From assembly GCA_005772945.1 (NCBI GenBank), contig SXIE01000002.1, forward strand, positions 1 through 7,423: a stretch of DNA of 7,423 bases. The letters are read 5' to 3'. The translations under genes were made by a program, and so were the position numbers. Below, piece by piece: positions 1-6,470 of this stretch (its first letter is position 1; each line of letters starts with the position of its first letter). Origin of the DNA: Pseudomonadota bacterium. Its GTDB lineage: Bacteria > Myxococcota > UBA9042 > PHBI01. The notes under the pieces are model-generated. The model saw only the letters and a list, made by a program, of their open reading frames with translations, was not told the DNA's origin and searched no databases.

Positions 1-1607
1 CGCAGCTGCCAGGCCGACCGCTCGGAGTAGTCGGGCGGCAGATACGGCGGCAGAAAGCCCTGGAACGTGTAGTTGCCGCCCACCATCAGCAGCGTGTTCG
101 CGTCACGCCCCACGGTGATGCCATCCCCATGGGACGCCGGGTGGGTGACGAGCCCCGCGGCCTCGATCGGGAGACGCGTCCAGGTCTCGCCATCATCCGA
201 ATACCAGGTCTCGCTGAGGTTGCCGCCTTCGATCTCGTCGTTGGCGCCGTTGATCAGCCAGAGGCGTCCATCGAAGACCTGCGCGTTGTTCCAGAGGCGT
301 CGACCCCACGCGGGTGCGTTGTGCTGTTTCCAGGTCACACCATCGACCGTGGACCAGACGTCTGCGGACGTCTCGCTGCCGGCCCACGAGAAGTTCCCGC
401 CGCCGATGAGCCACAAGCGCCCCTTGAACTCGAGAAGCTGATTGACACTGCCGCGGGGCGCCCAGCGGGTCTCGCTGGCGGGTGCATCGGGGGCGATGAG
501 CTCCCACTGGAGGCCGGTCGCCGCGTCCCACGTCCCGCGCCAGACGTCGTTGTGGCGCACGTTGGATTCGATGTTCTGGCCCCCGGCGACCCAGAGCGCG
601 CCCTGATAAATGCCCGCCATCTGGTTGAGGCGCCCCGTGTAGGTGGGATCGAAGCTGCCGTCCGGTTCGTAGGACCAAGGCGTGTGCGTCGTCCCGTAGG
701 GCTCGTACTCCCAGGTCCGTCCATCGGCGGACGAGACGACATCGACTTGATAGAAACCGCGCCAGTTGTCCCCGCCGACGAGCCACAAGCGGTCGTGCCA
801 GACGAGCGCATTGTGCACATGGCGACCGACCCACTGGTCGTGGCCGTCGGCCATTTCCGGGGTCCAGGTGACGCCGTCGGGGCTCGACCAGACCTCGTTC
901 GTGGTGAACTGATCGCCGAAGCCCTTGGGTGGCGGATTGCCGTTCCAGCCGCCGGTCGCCCAGTACTTCCCGGTGGCGGGAAGCCAGTTCACGGCGGCGC
1001 CGTCGCGCGAGCGCCAGTCGGCGTGGACGTTGGCCGTCGTACGCGCCCACTCATACGAGCGCGCGGGCTTGCCGTCGGGATCCAAATCGGAGCCGCTGAT
1101 GCCGAAGGCGGCGTCGAACACGCGAGCGCCGGCGATGCCCGTCGGGCTCCAGCTCTCGACGGTCCCGGACCACGTCGCATCCCCGCCGGGCGCGCTCACT
1201 TCGACGGCGTGCCCCGGCCCCTCGGCGACCGGACCGGTCGTGACCGTCAGCGCGCCGTCCGCGAGCTTCACCACGCGCGTCGCCTCGACGCCGCCGATGC
1301 GCACCGTGGTCACGGCCTCGAGATGCGCGCCGTCGATGCGGAGGTGCGACCCGCCGGCGGGATCGACGAGCGCCGGGGTGACGTTCGCGATCGTCGGGAT
1401 GACGGGATTGTTCGTATCGGGCAGACCAGTCGGACCAGTCGGACCAGTCGGCAGCTCGGGGCCGTTGTCGGAGGCGGTCGCGTCGGTGATGACGTCGCTC
1501 CCGACCTCCGCGGAGACATCCAAGGACACTGCCGTCGTTTGCGCCTCGGCGCAACCAACGGTGAAGAAGACCAAGAGCATAGGCCATCGCTGAGACCTGC
1601 ACGTCAT
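1..1607 (-). CDS. Lipoprotein with TIG-like domain and kelch-like beta-propeller repeats (3' end outside window)
   Basis: This frame is open from an ATG at 1607 to the window edge (535 full codons) with no stop, so the C-terminus is missing. The start is supported by GGGAG six bases upstream; a second in-frame ATG at 1580 has no good Shine-Dalgarno. Residues 1-19 form a short signal peptide ending in a lipobox-like TVGC, so Cys19 is the probable lipidation site. Residues 20-52 are acidic and Ser/Thr-rich, 53-61 are three Pro-Thr-Gly units, and 68-150 resemble an IPT/TIG immunoglobulin-like fold (NVTPA, GAHLEAVTTVRIGG). From about 230 onward come kelch-like strands of the form GRLWLIGG, with Gly-Gly or Asn-Gly near 278, 342, 402, 453 and 510. 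These alternate with DGxTW turns ending at Trp248, 299, 426 and 476. Such proteins usually form extracytoplasmic propellers that bind ligands; galactose-oxidase-type catalysis cannot be claimed. It is transcribed in the same direction as the BNR lipoprotein upstream. Confidence 0.85.
   Translation of the reverse strand, partial: MTCRSQRWPMLLVFFTVGCAEAQTTAVSLDVSAEVGSDVITDATASDNGPELPTGPTGPTGLPDTNNPVIPTIANVTPALVDPAGGSHLRIDGAHLEAVTTVRIGGVEATRVVKLADGALTVTTGPVAEGPGHAVEVSAPGGDATWSGTVESWSPTGIAGARVFDAAFGISGSDLDPDGKPARSYEWARTTANVHADWRSRDGAAVNWLPATGKYWATGGWNGNPPPKGFGDQFTTNEVWSSPDGVTWTPEMADGHDQWVGRHVHNALVWHDRLWLVGGDNWRGFYQVDVVSSADGRTWEYEPYGTTHTPWSYEPDGSFDPTYTGRLNQMAGIYQGALWVAGGQNIESNVRHNDVWRGTWDAATGLQWELIAPDAPASETRWAPRGSVNQLLEFKGRLWLIGGGNFSWAGSETSADVWSTVDGVTWKQHNAPAWGRRLWNNAQVFDGRLWLINGANDEIEGGNLSETWYSDDGETWTRLPIEAAGLVTHPASHGDGITVGRDANTLLMVGGNYTFQGFLPPYLPPDYSERSAWQL
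1424..1450 (-). repeat. Three perfect 9-bp tandem repeats coding a Pro-Thr-Gly linker
   Basis: The plus strand carries gaccagtcg three times without a mismatch at 1424, 1433 and 1442. On the coding minus strand this is CCGACTGGT-type codons repeated in frame, giving three Pro-Thr-Gly units around residues 53-61 of the lipoprotein. The unit is a multiple of three, so gain or loss of copies would change linker length without a frameshift. It sits between the acidic region after the lipidated Cys and the TIG-like domain. Confidence 0.9.
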
Positions 1608-1611
1608 GCGG

Positions 1612-1618
1612 CTCTCCC
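1612..1618 (-). promoter_or_regulatory. Ribosome binding site of the TIG/kelch lipoprotein gene
   Basis: The minus strand reads GGGAGAG here, leaving four bases to the ATG at 1607, or six counted from its GGGAG core. This favours the 1607 start over the in-frame ATG at 1580. Confidence 0.6.
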
Positions 1619-1630
1619 GTCGTCACGTTG

Positions 1631-1665
1631 GTTCCGATTCAGGGGGTGGTGAGGGCTATCGGAAC
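1631..1665. repeat. Perfect 8-bp inverted repeat upstream of the TIG/kelch lipoprotein gene
   Basis: GTTCCGAT at 1631-1638 is matched by ATCGGAAC at 1658-1665 with a 19-base spacer. It lies 24-58 bases upstream of the ATG at 1607, in the 178-bp gap between the two lipoprotein genes. It could be an operator or a 5'-leader hairpin. No convincing -35/-10 pair was found around it. Confidence 0.35.
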
Positions 1666-1785
1666 GAGAACGAGTGTGCCGACCGAGCGGTGGGAGAATC
1701 CAGCGAAAGTGTGGCAACGGCGGCGTTCGCGGGCTGGGGCGATGGCAGAACGACGCGAGGGCTCCGCCGCCTCATCGTGCGCACG

Positions 1786-2976
1786 TCATGGGCGCCAGCG
1801 AAAAAGGCGGATGCGATCGGCGCCGGCGGGTCCGGGCTCCTCGACGAGCGCGAAGATCGCGCGCCCGGTCGCGGCCATAGCGACGACGCGCTTGCCGGCC
1901 AGAAGCGGTTCCGGTTGCCAGACGGCGAGGGGATCGGTGGTCCAATAGAGGCCCGGGCTCGGCGCGGTGTACGAGTCCTCGCCGGTGTGGGCGAGGAAGT
2001 AGCGCGTGCCGTCGGTGGCGAAGCCGGTGACGCGCCCGACGCTCGTCCGGTGCTCGAAGGCCGGCGTGACCGGCACGTCGGCAAAGTAGCCCGGACCCGC
2101 TTCCGACCAGGTCGCGCCATCACGCGTGCAGTGGAGACGGCGTCGCCGGTCGGCGCCGACGACCATGCAGAGCGGGCCGGGATCGGGCGTGAGCGCCGCC
2201 GAGGCGTGCCAATCGACGAGAGTGCAGGGGCCGCGCGAGGTCGCCTCGCCCGGCGTGCCTTCGACCGAGCGCCAGTTCATCCCGTCGTCGTCGGAGCGGA
2301 AGAGCGCCTGGCGCGTACAACCCCAGTGGGTCACCCCGACGCGAGCGACCGACACGAAGACTGGCGAGCGGCCCTCGTGCGCGCGCTCGAGCGCTTGGGC
2401 GAGTGGATCGCCGAAGGTGACGTTCGCGAATTGCCAGCGCCCGATAGCGCCATGGCGGACGCGCAGCACGCGGTCGCCGGTCGGCTGGACCATGAGCGCG
2501 ACGTCGTCGAGCACGCGGAAGAGCTCGGGCGGACGCAGCGCCCCGGTGTCGTAGGCGAAGTCGCCGTGATAGGTCCCGACCGCTCGGCCGGACCAGGTGC
2601 GGGCGCCGTCTTGGCTCTCGTAGAGCGGCGCCTCCTGGTTCGTGCTCCAGGCGAAGAGGCGAGGACCGTGCGCCGCGATCGCGTCGAAGTAGAGTTTTTC
2701 GCCGCGTTGCGTCCACGACTCGCCTTCGTCGGCCGAGACGTAGAGGCGGTCGGACACGACGAGATAGAGCCGGTCCTCCGCGGGCGTGGCGCCGCGCGCC
2801 GCGGTGAGCGCCGCGCCGTTGAAGGGGACGCGCGGATCGGCCCCGATCCACGGCAATTCGGTCCACGCGCCGGTCGGTCCCGAGGGCGTCGCCGCGCGCG
2901 GCTCGCCCTCGAATCCGGTCGTACCGCAGGCGCTCACGGTGAGCGCCGCCCAGAGCCATCCATGCATCGCAGCCAT
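1786..2976 (-). CDS. Lipoprotein with BNR-type beta-propeller repeats
   Basis: This is a complete 396-residue gene. The ATG at 2976 is chosen because GGAGA lies five bases upstream and a signal peptide follows directly; the frame stays open further upstream to an ATG at 3120, but that would run into the divergent SNF2 gene and bury the signal peptide. Residues 1-17 (charge-poor, LWAALTVSAC) end in a lipobox, so Cys17 is the probable lipid anchor. The body carries BNR-like turns: SADEGESW (Trp88), SQDGARTW (Trp128), SDDDGMNW (Trp235), TRDGATW (Trp290) and a degenerate one near Trp353, each after a short hydrophobic strand such as RLYV or ALFR. BNR repeats occur in sialidases, sortilin-type and photosystem-assembly propellers. 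Sialidase catalytic residues (for example an FRIP motif) are not evident, so a binding or scaffold role is more likely than hydrolysis. Four Cys residues at Cys-Thr or Leu-Cys positions in the second half could form disulfides. Confidence 0.85.
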   Translation of the reverse strand: MAAMHGWLWAALTVSACGTTGFEGEPRAATPSGPTGAWTELPWIGADPRVPFNGAALTAARGATPAEDRLYLVVSDRLYVSADEGESWTQRGEKLYFDAIAAHGPRLFAWSTNQEAPLYESQDGARTWSGRAVGTYHGDFAYDTGALRPPELFRVLDDVALMVQPTGDRVLRVRHGAIGRWQFANVTFGDPLAQALERAHEGRSPVFVSVARVGVTHWGCTRQALFRSDDDGMNWRSVEGTPGEATSRGPCTLVDWHASAALTPDPGPLCMVVGADRRRRLHCTRDGATWSEAGPGYFADVPVTPAFEHRTSVGRVTGFATDGTRYFLAHTGEDSYTAPSPGLYWTTDPLAVWQPEPLLAGKRVVAMAATGRAIFALVEEPGPAGADRIRLFRWRP

Positions 2977-2981
2977 GCTAA

Positions 2982-2986
2982 TCTCC
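2982..2986 (-). promoter_or_regulatory. Ribosome binding site of the BNR lipoprotein gene
   Basis: The minus strand reads GGAGA followed by a five-base spacer to the ATG at 2976, which decides the start. Its first three bases (GGA) also form the end of the 3' arm of the inverted repeat at 2984-3008, so the site could be partly hidden when that RNA hairpin forms. Confidence 0.6.
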
Positions 2987-3008
2987 GCGCGCGAGGTCGT
3001 CGCGCGGA
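2984..3008 (-). promoter_or_regulatory. Inverted repeat able to form a leader hairpin over the ribosome binding site
   Basis: TCCGCGCG at 2984-2991 is perfectly complementary to CGCGCGGA at 3001-3008 around a nine-base loop. In the minus-strand transcript this is an eight-base-pair, nearly all G-C stem whose 3' arm includes the GGA of the Shine-Dalgarno sequence. It may reduce translation of the lipoprotein. GC-rich sequence yields such stems by chance, so the role is an inference. Confidence 0.35.
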
Positions 3009-3025
3009 TCCTTAGCACGTGACGA

Positions 3026-3038
3026 CGCCAGACTGGCG
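3026..3038. promoter_or_regulatory. 13-bp near-palindrome in the divergent intergenic region (candidate operator)
   Basis: CGCCAG and CTGGCG flank a single central A, making a perfect dyad in the 92-bp gap between the divergent BNR lipoprotein and SNF2 genes. The shape suits a dimeric regulator and the position would let it affect both genes. A CACGTG palindrome lies just beside it at 3016-3021. No regulator family is recognised. Confidence 0.3.
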
Positions 3039-3068
3039 GATCGGGAGGCGGACGGGTATAGGCGCGCG

Positions 3069-6000
3069 ATGAACGAACGCCTGCTCGAGCGGTTCTTTGC
3101 GGCGATTCGATCGGCGGCATCCCCCGAAGCCTGGTCGTCCGGTGTGTCGCTGGCGCGCGAGGGCAAGATCGTGCGCGAGTCCGAAGGCGACGACGAGATC
3201 GTCTTGCGCGTCGTGACGGGCGGGCGCGGCAAGTCCCACGAGGTCACGCTCTACCCGCCGCCGCCCGACAAGCGCGCGGCCGCCGGCGCCGGCACGGGGA
3301 TCATCGACTGGCAATGCGATTGCGGCACGAACGAGGACGCTTGCGCGCACGCCGCGGCGGCCGTCATCGCTCTGCGCCAGGCGGACAAGGGCGGCGTCGA
3401 GGTGCCGACGTTCCGGCCCGAGTTGGCGCGGCTTGGATATCGTTTGAGTACCAACGATGATCTCCTGAACTTCGAGCGCGTCGTGAAGGGCGTCGGACCC
3501 GAGCGCCCGTATCCTACCTCGTTGGCGGCCGAGCGCGGCGGCGAGACCATCATCACGCAGCCGGTCGATCTCGACATCGAGCGCGCGATGGGGACGTGGC
3601 GCCGCGGGGTCGTGCCGCGCACCGAGGTCGTGCGACTGCTCGACGTGATGGCGCGCCTTGGCAGCAGCGACGACGTGACGCTCGACGGCGCGCCGGTGCG
3701 CGTGATGACCGAGGCGATCGTGCCCGAGCTGGTGGTCGAGGACGCCGGGCGATCGTTCTTCGCGCGCCTGACGACCGATCGACGGGTCGAGCGGCGGCTG
3801 CGCAACGGGGCCGCGGTGCTGCGTGGATCGCCGGGCGCGGGCCTGAACTCGCTCGCGAAGAGCGCGGAGCGCTTGCCCGCGACGCGCTGGATCCTGCGCC
3901 CCCTCGACGACCAGGCCGGCATCGGCGAGGGCGACCGGCGCCTGCTCGAGCGCGGGCGCGGCTTCGACCCCGACCAGGTCAGCGAGCTCGTGCACCTGGT
4001 CGCGCGCTTCGAGGGCCGCCTCGGGCTCGACATCCGCACCAAGCGATTGCCCAAGGCGTCGATGGAGCCGCCGCGCCTCGTCATCGAGACCTTCAACGAA
4101 GAGGACGCGCTGGTCGTCTTGCCGACCATGGTCTACGGCGATCCGCCGATCGCACGCATCGACCGTGGGCGCCTGGTCGTCGTCGACGACGCGCGCGCGG
4201 TGCCGCTGCGCGACGAGCGCGCCGAGGAGGAGCTCGTGCGGCGACTCGTGGCCCAGCTCGGGCTCGAGCCGGGTCGCAAGGTCGCGTTCGAAGGGGAGAA
4301 GGCGGTCGCCTTTGCCGCCAAGCTCCACGGCTTCTCGACGAACATCGCGACCATCCGCGGCGAGGCGCACCTCGACTTCGAGATGGCGCCGCCGCTCGCG
4401 CCGCACCTCGCGCTCGACGACGAGGGGCGGCTCTCGCTCTCGTTCGAGTCGGACGGCAACCCGGCCGATCCGGCCCGGGTTCTCCGCGCCTGGCAACGCG
4501 GGCGTGCGCTCGCGCCGGTCGACGGCGGCGGGTTCGCGGCGTTGCCGGCGCGCTGGCTGCAGATCTATGGACCGGCGCTCTCGGCGCTCATGGCCCAGAA
4601 GCGTGAAGGCGCGCCCGACGGCGAGCCGCTGCCGCTGGCCGCGGTGGCGGACGTGGCGGCCTTGTGCGAGGCGCTCGGGCGGCCGCTGCCGCCGCGCTTC
4701 GAGCAGCTCCGGACCTTGGTGTCGGACTTTACGCGCCTGCCGCCGGCGGTGCTGCCGGCCGATCTGCGCGCCGAGCTCCGGCACTATCAGCAAGAGGGCG
4801 TCGACTGGCTCGCGTTTCACCGCGAGGCCGGGCTCGGCGCGTTGCTCGCCGACGACATGGGCCTTGGCAAGACGCTGCAAGCGTTGGCGGCCATGCGCGG
4901 CAAGACGTTGGTGGTGGCGCCCACGAGCGTCTTGCCGAACTGGGCGCGCGAGGCGGCGCGCTTCCGGCCGGGCCTCACCGTGCACGCGTATCATGGCGCC
5001 GATCGCAAGCTCGACGCCGCGGCCGACGTGACGCTCACGACGTGGGCCATCCTGCGACTCGACCAAGAGGCGCTCGCGGCGACCACCTGGGACACCTTGG
5101 TCCTGGACGAGGCGCAGACCATCAAGAACCCCGATTCGCAGGTCGCGCGCGCCGCGTATCGTTTGAGTGCAAAGTTCCGCATGGCGCTCACAGGCACGCC
5201 GGTCGAGAACCGTCTCGATGATCTCTGGAGCACGATGCATGTGCTTCAACCCGGCTATCTGGGCGACCGAGCGACGTTCCAGAGCGAAGTCGCCAAGCCC
5301 ATCATGGAGGGCGACGCGCGCACGGCGGCCGAGCTGCGGCGACGCCTGCGGCCGTTCATCCTGCGCCGCCTGAAGCGCGACGTGGCGCCCGAGCTGCCGC
5401 CGCGCACCGAGCTGGTCGCGCGCTGCGAGCTGTCGCCCGAGGAGCGCACCCTCTACGACGCGATGAAGGTCAGCGCGCAGCGCGAGGTGCAGGAGCTGCT
5501 CTCGCGCGGTGGCGGCGTCATCGCCGCGCTGGAGGCGCTCTTGCGCGTGCGGCAGGCCGCCTGCCATCGCGGGCTCGTGCCAGGGCAGGAAGGGGTCGCC
5601 TCGAGCGCCAAGATCGACCTGCTCCTCGAGCGCCTCGAGCCGCTGGTCGCCGAAGGGCACAAGGTCCTCGTGTTCTCGCAGTGGACCTCATTCCTCGATC
5701 TCGTCGAGCCGCACCTGCAGAGCGCCGGCTGGGGGTTCCTGCGTCTCGATGGCTCGACGCGCGACCGCGGCGCGGTGGTCGACGCCTTCCAGGCGGACGC
5801 CGGACCACCCATCCTCCTGCTCTCGCTCAAGGCCGGCGGCGTCGGCTTGAACCTCACCGCGGCCGATCACGTGGTGCTCCTCGATCCCTGGTGGAACCCT
5901 GCGGTGGAAGACCAGGCCGCCGACCGCGCCCATCGTATCGGTCAGGACAAGCCCGTCTTCGTGCATCGCCTGGTCGCGGCCGACACGGTCGAAGAGCGCA

Positions 6001-6113
6001 TCTTGCTGCTGCAGGAGAGCAAGCGGCAGCTCGCCGAGGCGGCCCTCGGTCAGGGCGGCGGCGGGGGTGGCGCGAGCCTGACCAAGGAGGACCTGGCGGG
6101 ACTGCTCGGATGA
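3069..6113 (+). CDS. SNF2-family ATPase/helicase with N-terminal SWIM zinc-binding motif
   Basis: This 1014-residue cytoplasmic protein should be a nucleic-acid-dependent ATPase that moves along DNA or remodels protein-DNA complexes. The N-terminus has a SWIM motif, CxCx6CxH (Cys83, Cys85, Cys92, His94). Residues about 110-560 show no motif I recognise; bacterial SNF2 proteins often carry an SNF2-associated region in this place. The motor begins near RHYQQEGVDWL (Tyr573). Motif I is DDMGLGKT (Lys601), motif Ia VVAPTSVLPNW, motif II DEAQ (680-683), and motif III LTGTPVENR (707-715). In the second lobe are VFSQW (868-872), a Gly-rich GGVGLNLTAADHV segment, and the arginine-finger motif DRAHRIGQ (952-959). 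All key motor residues are present. The length is usual for the group. ATG 3069 is the only plausible start, although no good Shine-Dalgarno precedes it: GGGAGG lies 20 bases away. It is divergent from the BNR lipoprotein and convergent with folA. Confidence 0.95.
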   Translation: MNERLLERFFAAIRSAASPEAWSSGVSLAREGKIVRESEGDDEIVLRVVTGGRGKSHEVTLYPPPPDKRAAAGAGTGIIDWQCDCGTNEDACAHAAAAVIALRQADKGGVEVPTFRPELARLGYRLSTNDDLLNFERVVKGVGPERPYPTSLAAERGGETIITQPVDLDIERAMGTWRRGVVPRTEVVRLLDVMARLGSSDDVTLDGAPVRVMTEAIVPELVVEDAGRSFFARLTTDRRVERRLRNGAAVLRGSPGAGLNSLAKSAERLPATRWILRPLDDQAGIGEGDRRLLERGRGFDPDQVSELVHLVARFEGRLGLDIRTKRLPKASMEPPRLVIETFNEEDALVVLPTMVYGDPPIARIDRGRLVVVDDARAVPLRDERAEEELVRRLVAQLGLEPGRKVAFEGEKAVAFAAKLHGFSTNIATIRGEAHLDFEMAPPLAPHLALDDEGRLSLSFESDGNPADPARVLRAWQRGRALAPVDGGGFAALPARWLQIYGPALSALMAQKREGAPDGEPLPLAAVADVAALCEALGRPLPPRFEQLRTLVSDFTRLPPAVLPADLRAELRHYQQEGVDWLAFHREAGLGALLADDMGLGKTLQALAAMRGKTLVVAPTSVLPNWAREAARFRPGLTVHAYHGADRKLDAAADVTLTTWAILRLDQEALAATTWDTLVLDEAQTIKNPDSQVARAAYRLSAKFRMALTGTPVENRLDDLWSTMHVLQPGYLGDRATFQSEVAKPIMEGDARTAAELRRRLRPFILRRLKRDVAPELPPRTELVARCELSPEERTLYDAMKVSAQREVQELLSRGGGVIAALEALLRVRQAACHRGLVPGQEGVASSAKIDLLLERLEPLVAEGHKVLVFSQWTSFLDLVEPHLQSAGWGFLRLDGSTRDRGAVVDAFQADAGPPILLLSLKAGGVGLNLTAADHVVLLDPWWNPAVEDQAADRAHRIGQDKPVFVHRLVAADTVEERILLLQESKRQLAEAALGQGGGGGGASLTKEDLAGLLG

Positions 6114-6279
6114 GCAGCGGCCAGATCCGAGGGCGCGTCGTGCATGCGTCGCATATCAGCCATTCATAAGGGTGCGCGCCGACCGCGCGGGCGATTGTCG
6201 ATTTATCTTAAGCTGGCGTCCGATCGTGCCGAATGCATGAGTGTCAAACAGTTGCGAAGTAGGTCCAAGGCGCTGCCCC

Positions 6280-6303
6280 CGTTCGCGAGGGCACGTGCGA
6301 ACG
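6280..6303. repeat. Perfect 7-bp inverted repeat in the SNF2-folA gap
   Basis: CGTTCGC at 6280-6286 pairs with GCGAACG at 6297-6303 around a ten-base loop, and a further G-U closing pair is possible on the plus strand. It has no following T-run on the plus strand, so it is not a classical terminator. Confidence 0.5.
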
Positions 6304-6309
6304 TACGCG

Positions 6310-6392
6310 GGTTGGGGGACTTTGCGTTGTTCGATGGACCATCGGGTTGGACGCACCCAGTTCCAGAGCGGGATTCGGCGGTTGGGGGACTT
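6310..6392. repeat. Pair of 13-bp direct repeats 70 bp apart
   Basis: GGTTGGGGGACTT occurs at 6310-6322 and again at 6380-6392 with no mismatch. The bases before the two copies are also alike (cgcg and ggcg), hinting at a decayed 70-bp tandem unit. A third copy is not seen. Confidence 0.7.
6332..6344. repeat. 13-bp near-palindrome CGATGG-A-CCATCG
   Basis: Two perfect 6-base arms flank one central base between the two direct-repeat copies. The one-base centre makes it unlikely as an RNA hairpin but possible as a protein-binding dyad or part of a repeat element. No function can be assigned. Confidence 0.35.
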
Positions 6393-6425
6393 GCCGAGTC
6401 GCGCAGGCTTTCGAAGGGCGCCACG

Positions 6426-6441
6426 CAGCCCCGAAGGGCCG
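6426..6441 (-). repeat. Hairpin with UUCG loop downstream of folA
   Basis: Read on the minus strand this is CGGCCC-TTCG-GGGCTG, a six-pair stem with one G-U pair closing a UUCG tetraloop, a very stable RNA fold. On the plus strand the same place has an A-C mismatch, so the structure fits an RNA made from the minus strand, 30 bases past the folA stop. No T-run follows, so it is not a standard intrinsic terminator; it may protect the 3' end of the mRNA. Confidence 0.45.
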
Positions 6442-6446
6442 GCTGG

Positions 6447-6467
6447 ATGGGTACGCCAACCCATTTT
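6447..6467 (+). terminator. Weak terminator-like hairpin with T-run, plus strand
   Basis: ATGGGT (6447-6452) and ACCCAT (6459-6464) form a perfect six-pair stem with a six-base loop, and the plus strand runs on as TTTAT. It could stop transcripts reading from the SNF2 gene before they enter folA. The stem is short and only half G-C, and it is 334 bases from the SNF2 stop, so the call is tentative. Confidence 0.35.
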
Positions 6468-6470
6468 ATC

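Larger units (their letters stand above)
6114..6470. other. Gene-free 357-bp region between convergent genes, rich in hairpins and repeats
   Basis: The region lies between the ends of the SNF2 gene and folA. Several short frames are open on both strands but give Pro/Arg-rich peptides without domain features or ribosome binding sites, so I call it non-coding. It holds a weak stem at 6174-6188, a perfect 7-bp inverted repeat at 6280-6303, a 13-bp near-palindrome at 6332-6344, a 13-bp direct repeat, a UUCG-type hairpin at 6426-6441 and a terminator-like hairpin at 6447-6467. The part from about 6190 to 6270 is less GC-rich than the neighbouring genes. It could be a double terminator region, a dispersed extragenic repeat or a small structured RNA. 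Confidence 0.6.

Noticed and set aside
1051..1626. Minus-strand frame beginning with an ATG at 1626
   Set aside because: It overlaps the lipoprotein gene in another frame; its product is Arg-rich and lacks the TIG and propeller motifs.
129..1652. 507-codon open frame on the plus strand
   Set aside because: It is antisense to the TIG/kelch lipoprotein, whose frame shows repeated propeller motifs and a signal peptide; the plus-strand product is Arg/Gly/Ala-rich and lacks recognisable features.
1776..1785. CGTGCGCACG palindrome right after the BNR gene stop as a terminator
   Set aside because: It has no loop and no T-run; a 10-bp GC-rich palindrome can occur by chance.
1606..3015. 469-codon open frame on the plus strand
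   Set aside because: It is antisense to the BNR lipoprotein and spans the gap between the two lipoprotein genes without a domain or ribosome binding site.
2977..3120. Upstream extension of the BNR lipoprotein to an ATG at 3120
   Set aside because: It would overlap the SNF2 gene start and place 48 Arg/Pro-rich residues ahead of an obvious signal peptide that has its own ribosome binding site.
3012..5660. Long open frame on the minus strand across the SNF2 gene
   Set aside because: It is antisense to a gene with a complete SNF2 motif set, is rich in Arg/Ala/His without domain motifs, and is explained by few stop codons in GC-rich DNA.
6242..6247. Perfect TTGACA on the minus strand as a -35 element
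   Set aside because: No acceptable -10 element follows at 16-18 bases and no gene follows on that strand before the SNF2 gene's end.
6346..6352. GTTGGAC as an integron attC core site
   Set aside because: The matching inverse core site at a suitable distance is absent, and there is no cassette-like gene or integrase.
6156..6464. Small minus-strand frame of 102 codons after folA
   Set aside because: No ribosome binding site, no recognisable motif, and other frames are open in the same place, as expected for non-coding GC-rich DNA.
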